IMG/VR virus record: IMGVR_UViG_3300025917_000001
Location: 62,001 to 126,000 of that record
Length of the DNA stretch: 64,000 nucleotides
DNA from: a virus
Direction: 5' to 3' (one strand)
Positions 60,438-64,000 of this stretch are shown here, piece after piece (the first letter of the stretch is position 1; each line of letters opens with the position of its first letter). The notes under the pieces were generated by a model that saw nothing but the letters and a program-made list of their open reading frames with translations, did not search any database and was not told the DNA's origin. The position numbers were made by a program, and so were the translations under genes.

Positions 60438-60735
60438 ACCCCCATATAACGACATAACTTATATACCATATGTTAAGGAACAAGTGACTTACCAAAAGTT
60501 GAGACCCGCATAAAAATGCAGTTGCTATGGTAATTTGGAAAATTCCTATAAATTTCAGGCAACGTTGTCAAGTTGACTTCCCGGTTAATATCCAAAGTCA
60601 TATGGTAACGTTGACCGAAAAGTATTTGAAATTTCCAAATTACCATAGCAACTGCATTTTTATGCGGGTCTCAACTTTTGGGTAGACAGTTATTCCTTAA
60701 CATATGATATATAAGATATCTTTTTATATGGGGGT
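60438..60735. repeat. Palindromic element, copy 8 (long form)
   Basis: Type B inner arms. Outer blocks are again mixed (GTGACTTACC left, GGGTAGACAG right). It ends 76 bp before the stop of the minus-strand GIY-YIG gene. Confidence 0.95.
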
Positions 60736-60810
60736 AGTCGAGCGAGTACACTACGAATCAATGTACGATGTGATGATAATCCAAGTGATTCGTTTGTTTG
60801 TCCTTATAAT

Positions 60811-61425
60811 TTATTGTGATATATTATTATTATTTAAATCATATGCAATAAGTGGCGCAGACTCCATGTATATCGTGTCCATGTCTTTTATGTTTGCGTC
60901 GTCAGTTATTGCTGTGACTATTGTATCTTCATAGTATGGTGATTCAGGTATTGCGATATCACGTGTGATTCTCCAATCAAGACCCTTCTTTGTCGCTAGT
61001 GATATCGCTCTTTTACACCTTGATGGCCAACCACGTCCCTTCTTACAAGCACGAACAATGGATTTGGTACTGTAATTTCTGTACGGTGGTACAACAATGT
61101 ACATTAGGACTTTCCAGTGTCCTGCTGCTTTCTTTGTAGCGAGTGGGCCGCCGTGTATTTCTCCATTATGTTGCGCAATACGCCGATAAAGGTTTGTAGT
61201 ACAACCAACGTGAGCGTGCAGTGTACGGAAGTTGCAGTTATTAGCTAGTATGTAAACGTAAAGCCAACGCGCACGAAGTTTCCATTTGTTGGACTCCTTC
61301 CATATCTTATCAAAGTCCCATCTGTAGAACATTGATTTAGCATCCTTGTCATTGAACAAGTTTCCGGAAACATAGTTTTCAAACTTCCTTTTGATGACAG
61401 ATTGGCCTATTGGACTGTGTGGCAT
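60811..61425 (-). CDS. GIY-YIG family endonuclease, 204 aa
   Basis: The ATG at 61425 (MPHSPIGQSVIKRKF) is chosen; an upstream in-frame ATG at 61512 adds 29 hydrophobic residues untypical of the family. The domain reads WLYVYILANNCNFRTL (strand 1), then HVGCTTNLYRRIAQHNG (strand 2 with the conserved Arg), followed by ATKKAAGHWKVLMYI and KSIVRACKKGRGWPSR. This resembles the SLX1/URI branch, single-strand cutting nucleases acting on branched DNA. The catalytic Glu of the family is not obvious here, so activity is uncertain. It would suit processing of replication or recombination intermediates. Confidence 0.7.
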   Translation of the reverse strand: MPHSPIGQSVIKRKFENYVSGNLFNDKDAKSMFYRWDFDKIWKESNKWKLRARWLYVYILANNCNFRTLHAHVGCTTNLYRRIAQHNGEIHGGPLATKKAAGHWKVLMYIVVPPYRNYSTKSIVRACKKGRGWPSRCKRAISLATKKGLDWRITRDIAIPESPYYEDTIVTAITDDANIKDMDTIYMESAPLIAYDLNNNNISQ

Positions 61426-61545
61426 TGTGTAAACTGTTTTGTAATACCGATTTTGATGAATACTCAACAGATGAATATATACCGTTTCGTACAACAAAAA
61501 AGTTAAACACATATTGTATCAAGCAGATTTTATGTTACATTTGTT

Positions 61546-63879
61546 TCATTCAACGACAGTGACACGTTCATATTGCATACCAATATACTGTACATTTGTA
61601 GCGGGTGGGTAATATGTTAGTTGTGCCACTCCTTTACCATTGCTATCAGTATTCGTTATGCGTTTAGACACACTTGCAGGTAAAGCACCATAAGGTAAAG
61701 CTGGAATGCTTGGTAGAGTTGGCACTGTTAAAGAAGCATGGCTGATCTCATAAGTGTTTGTAATAGCTTGGGGCACAGAACTGGTTATTGACATGAGCAA
61801 ATCCTGTTTCTTGGCGGTCAACAATGCCGTGCTGTTGCCTCGATGATTTGTGTACTTGAACACTTCATCAGATGGATCTATGGCTTCATAATCAACAGTG
61901 GATAACCGAAGGCATTCAGGTGAAACTGAATCGTTGCGTACTGCGCTAGTTAAGGCTTCTTCTATACTCTTTCGTATTTTGTCATATTGGCTCTTTCGCC
62001 GTGTGTTGTTCATTTCATGCTTCGTTCTCAGTTTTGGTATTTGACTGGTGTAGTTATTCATCTTCCGTCTCTTTTTCTGTCCGGGTGAGCCTTGCGGTGT
62101 GTCATTCTGCGTGTTTGCATAGAAAGCAGAACTGTCGATATCAGGTGACTTGGCCTTGAACAGCTCATCTTCCTCTATGATAATTGCTCTAAATCCAAGA
62201 TCCGTTTCTGGTATCTCAAATCCAGACTCAAAAAGTGAGATGGCCGGATAAACAAAGTCCTTGAATGGGAACAGATTCGGTCTTGTGATACCCAAATTCG
62301 TTTTAGTCCGCACTATGTACCAAAGCTTGATACACTGCTGTGCATACAAAGTTGCCAAATTGCGTTTTTGTTGGTCGCTCAAAGTGAATACAACAACGTC
62401 ATCTTTGTTGTTTTGATGGTTCTCATGAAGTGTGAATATATCGGTGAGAACAATAAGGCTCTTGTACTGGGTTTTCCTGTTGATATACCGGTTCAGTTGG
62501 TTTTCCATATCCTGTTGGATTGTCTGTGCTTTCTCAGTATCCTTTGCCTTTTGTGAATCAGAGAAAAGCTTCATGATCTTGTCAATGGCGATAATCATCA
62601 ACTCTTCTTTCTTGTTTGATGCATCAATCTTCTTCTTTGCTGTACCAATGCCTCGTCCATCAAATGGATCTACTCCGCCATTAAGATTGAACACAGATTC
62701 TTTATCAATGTGTGTTCCAGCCTGGAATGAACGCTTTTTACTGAAGAATGGAGTGAACTGTTCTTCTTGTCCACATGCAGAGTTATCTCTATCAGAGGTG
62801 ATTTGTTTTCCGTTAACAACCCATGAGTCTCTGATGAGTGGATCTGCTAAACAACGGCCTGTAAGCATGCATACTGAAATACCGTCATGGTTTCTTACTG
62901 ATTCTTTACAGTACGGACCACAGTAATGTGGTTTACCAGTTGCACGACAAACGTAGAGATCATCGACAGGTGTGGGTGTTGTAATATGTAAGTTGTCATT
63001 GAATTCACGGTCTTTGCAATGCATACCAAGACACACATGAAACTCTGTATCATTTGCTACACTGTAAACATAGGCGTTTATCTTGATTATCTGACATGAG
63101 CCATTATCTTTCATTGTGTTCAGTTTCTCGCTTGTTGTTTTCTGCTTCTTGTTTGGTATAGTTCCTTTCATGATGCGAGTTGTTTCATTGGCGTCATCTC
63201 TGCTCGGATGTGAATCACTATCCAGACTGATTTCTTCACCGGTTCTACATACATGAAGATTGTGATCAACGGGTGCCCAGTCTCTGCAAATTGCTCGCCA
63301 TTTCTCGACTGCCGTTGTCATCCATTGCAGCATGCGCGCTTCGTCAACTTTTGCTGAGGCCACAGCATAGAACTCGTGAAAGCCATCACGTCTGGTTCGT
63401 ATCCACATCCCAGTTATGGGACATTTTGTGGTTTCTGATTGACCAATCTTATTGATGTCGGTGTTGTCTTCATGGTTTTTGAATATTTCATCACAATGGA
63501 CCCCGCATATGTGATATTTCCCGGTACGTTTGCATACCCAAAGATGCTCAACATGAAACATGCATTCTGTATGATCTTCCGGTCTGCCACCAAGCACGCA
63601 TGTGGATGCTGTCTGCATGGCTTCTTTAAGGCAAATATGAAGTGCATTTGTTGGTGTCTTGAAAACGTAAAACTGTACATTTGTGTTCATGCATCTGAAT
63701 GAACATGTATGTCTCCTCTGTGGTACAGAAGTTCCGTTTGATATGTTCCGCTGTTTATCAACACTCTTTTTGGCATGTCTGTTCATCCAAAGATTGGTTG
63801 CTTCATCACAAAAGGTTCCGATTTGGTCCCGGTGAGAAAGTTTGTGTTGGTTCGCAGTTTTTAGTTCAGCCACAGTCAT
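61546..63879 (-). CDS. Cys/His-rich protein with two repeated zinc-type modules, 777 aa
   Basis: ATG at 63879 (MTVAELKTANQHKLSHRDQ). Two related modules are visible. The first contains HTCSFRCMN, then LWVCKRTGKYHICGVHCDE and CPITGMW (about residues 57-160). The second contains HVCLGMHCKDREF, LYVCRATGKPHYCGPYCKE and CMLTGRC (about residues 280-345). The C..TG..H.CG..C...C..TG pattern suggests a repeated zinc-binding fold. A basic/Ser region and a helical part follow, and the end is Pro/Thr-rich (SIPALPYGALPASVSKR). I recognise the pattern as repeated but cannot name the family. Probably nuclear, binding DNA or protein. Confidence 0.65.
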   Translation of the reverse strand: MTVAELKTANQHKLSHRDQIGTFCDEATNLWMNRHAKKSVDKQRNISNGTSVPQRRHTCSFRCMNTNVQFYVFKTPTNALHICLKEAMQTASTCVLGGRPEDHTECMFHVEHLWVCKRTGKYHICGVHCDEIFKNHEDNTDINKIGQSETTKCPITGMWIRTRRDGFHEFYAVASAKVDEARMLQWMTTAVEKWRAICRDWAPVDHNLHVCRTGEEISLDSDSHPSRDDANETTRIMKGTIPNKKQKTTSEKLNTMKDNGSCQIIKINAYVYSVANDTEFHVCLGMHCKDREFNDNLHITTPTPVDDLYVCRATGKPHYCGPYCKESVRNHDGISVCMLTGRCLADPLIRDSWVVNGKQITSDRDNSACGQEEQFTPFFSKKRSFQAGTHIDKESVFNLNGGVDPFDGRGIGTAKKKIDASNKKEELMIIAIDKIMKLFSDSQKAKDTEKAQTIQQDMENQLNRYINRKTQYKSLIVLTDIFTLHENHQNNKDDVVVFTLSDQQKRNLATLYAQQCIKLWYIVRTKTNLGITRPNLFPFKDFVYPAISLFESGFEIPETDLGFRAIIIEEDELFKAKSPDIDSSAFYANTQNDTPQGSPGQKKRRKMNNYTSQIPKLRTKHEMNNTRRKSQYDKIRKSIEEALTSAVRNDSVSPECLRLSTVDYEAIDPSDEVFKYTNHRGNSTALLTAKKQDLLMSITSSVPQAITNTYEISHASLTVPTLPSIPALPYGALPASVSKRITNTDSNGKGVAQLTYYPPATNVQYIGMQYERVTVVE

Positions 63880-64000
63880 CGATTTAATAGTTATGGTAAC
63901 GAAGGCCAGTAGATATCAGTTTTTGCACAGGCACATGCGAAAATGAAATGGATCACCTACCTAAATAAGAAACAACAACTTGACAGGTGTAATCCATCAC
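63880..64000. other. Window edge, no supported gene
   Basis: The last 121 nt lie upstream of the 61546-63879 gene. On the minus strand, TTTCTTATTTAG (about 63963-63974) is a possible splice acceptor that could mark an upstream exon beyond the window. Confidence 0.3.

Noticed and set aside
7603-60735. CRISPR-like array interpretation of the repeated elements
   Set aside because: The units are 255-301 bp palindromes, dispersed and not separated by unique spacers of constant short length; no cas-like genes are present.

Overview
The window looks like part of a large double-stranded DNA virus of a eukaryote, or a virus-derived segment in a eukaryotic genome. Genes are packed on both strands, many ending at AATAAA-type polyadenylation signals. 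I see no ribosomal RNA, tRNA or bacterial features. Two things point towards the herpesvirus/mirusvirus side of the virosphere (Duplodnaviria, Heunggongvirae) rather than the double-jelly-roll giant viruses. One is a gene resembling a herpesvirus capsid maturation protease fused to its scaffold (15465-17075). The other is a very long, apparently highly expressed structural gene that I take to be the major capsid protein (39134-43542). I have no database result, so the lineage (best guess: mirusvirus-like, with a nuclear phase) is inference. The repeated F-box proteins are typical of large eukaryotic viruses in general.

The most striking property is the number of very short spliceosome-type introns (33-115 nt, GT...AG, donors such as GTAAGT, GTACGT and GTATAG). 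I reconstructed them from frame continuity. They interrupt the capsid gene, a six-exon 1143-aa gene, a four-exon 521-aa gene, a three-exon helicase-like gene, three F-box paralogues that each start with a 12-nt exon, and several small genes. Splicing implies expression in a nucleus or with a spliceosome.

Layout. 1-8 kb: MYND fragment, small nuclear-type proteins, a 968-aa coiled-coil protein and a tandem pair of F-box genes. 8-17 kb: small proteins, a large mucin-like membrane glycoprotein with two degenerate gametolysin-like domains, a deoxynucleoside kinase, small membrane proteins and the protease/scaffold. 17-23 kb: F-box/ankyrin-like paralogue trio. 23-38 kb: degenerate helicase-like protein, MYND protein, the multi-exon genes, a permuted NlpC/P60 peptidase and a zinc-ribbon protein. 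39-45 kb: capsid block. 45-54 kb: many small, often membrane-anchored proteins. 55-64 kb: guanylate kinase, DHH phosphoesterase, a 7TM receptor fused to an RGS domain, a GIY-YIG nuclease and a Cys/His-rich protein.

Eight copies of a 255-301 bp near-perfect palindrome, with ends ACCCCCATAT...ATATGGGGGT, sit between genes at about 7.6-8.2, 26.5-27.2, 38.3, 49.0 and 60.1-60.7 kb. Six of them are in tandem pairs with related spacers, and several have mosaic arms. They look like miniature inverted-repeat mobile elements or hairpin-forming functional sites of this genome.

Possible roles together: dNTP supply (deoxynucleoside kinase, guanylate kinase), nucleic-acid processing (GIY-YIG, DHH, helicase-like), capsid assembly (capsid protein, protease/scaffold), envelope and entry (glycoproteins, multi-span proteins), and manipulation of host ubiquitin and G-protein signalling (six F-box-like genes, 7TM-RGS, MYND proteins).
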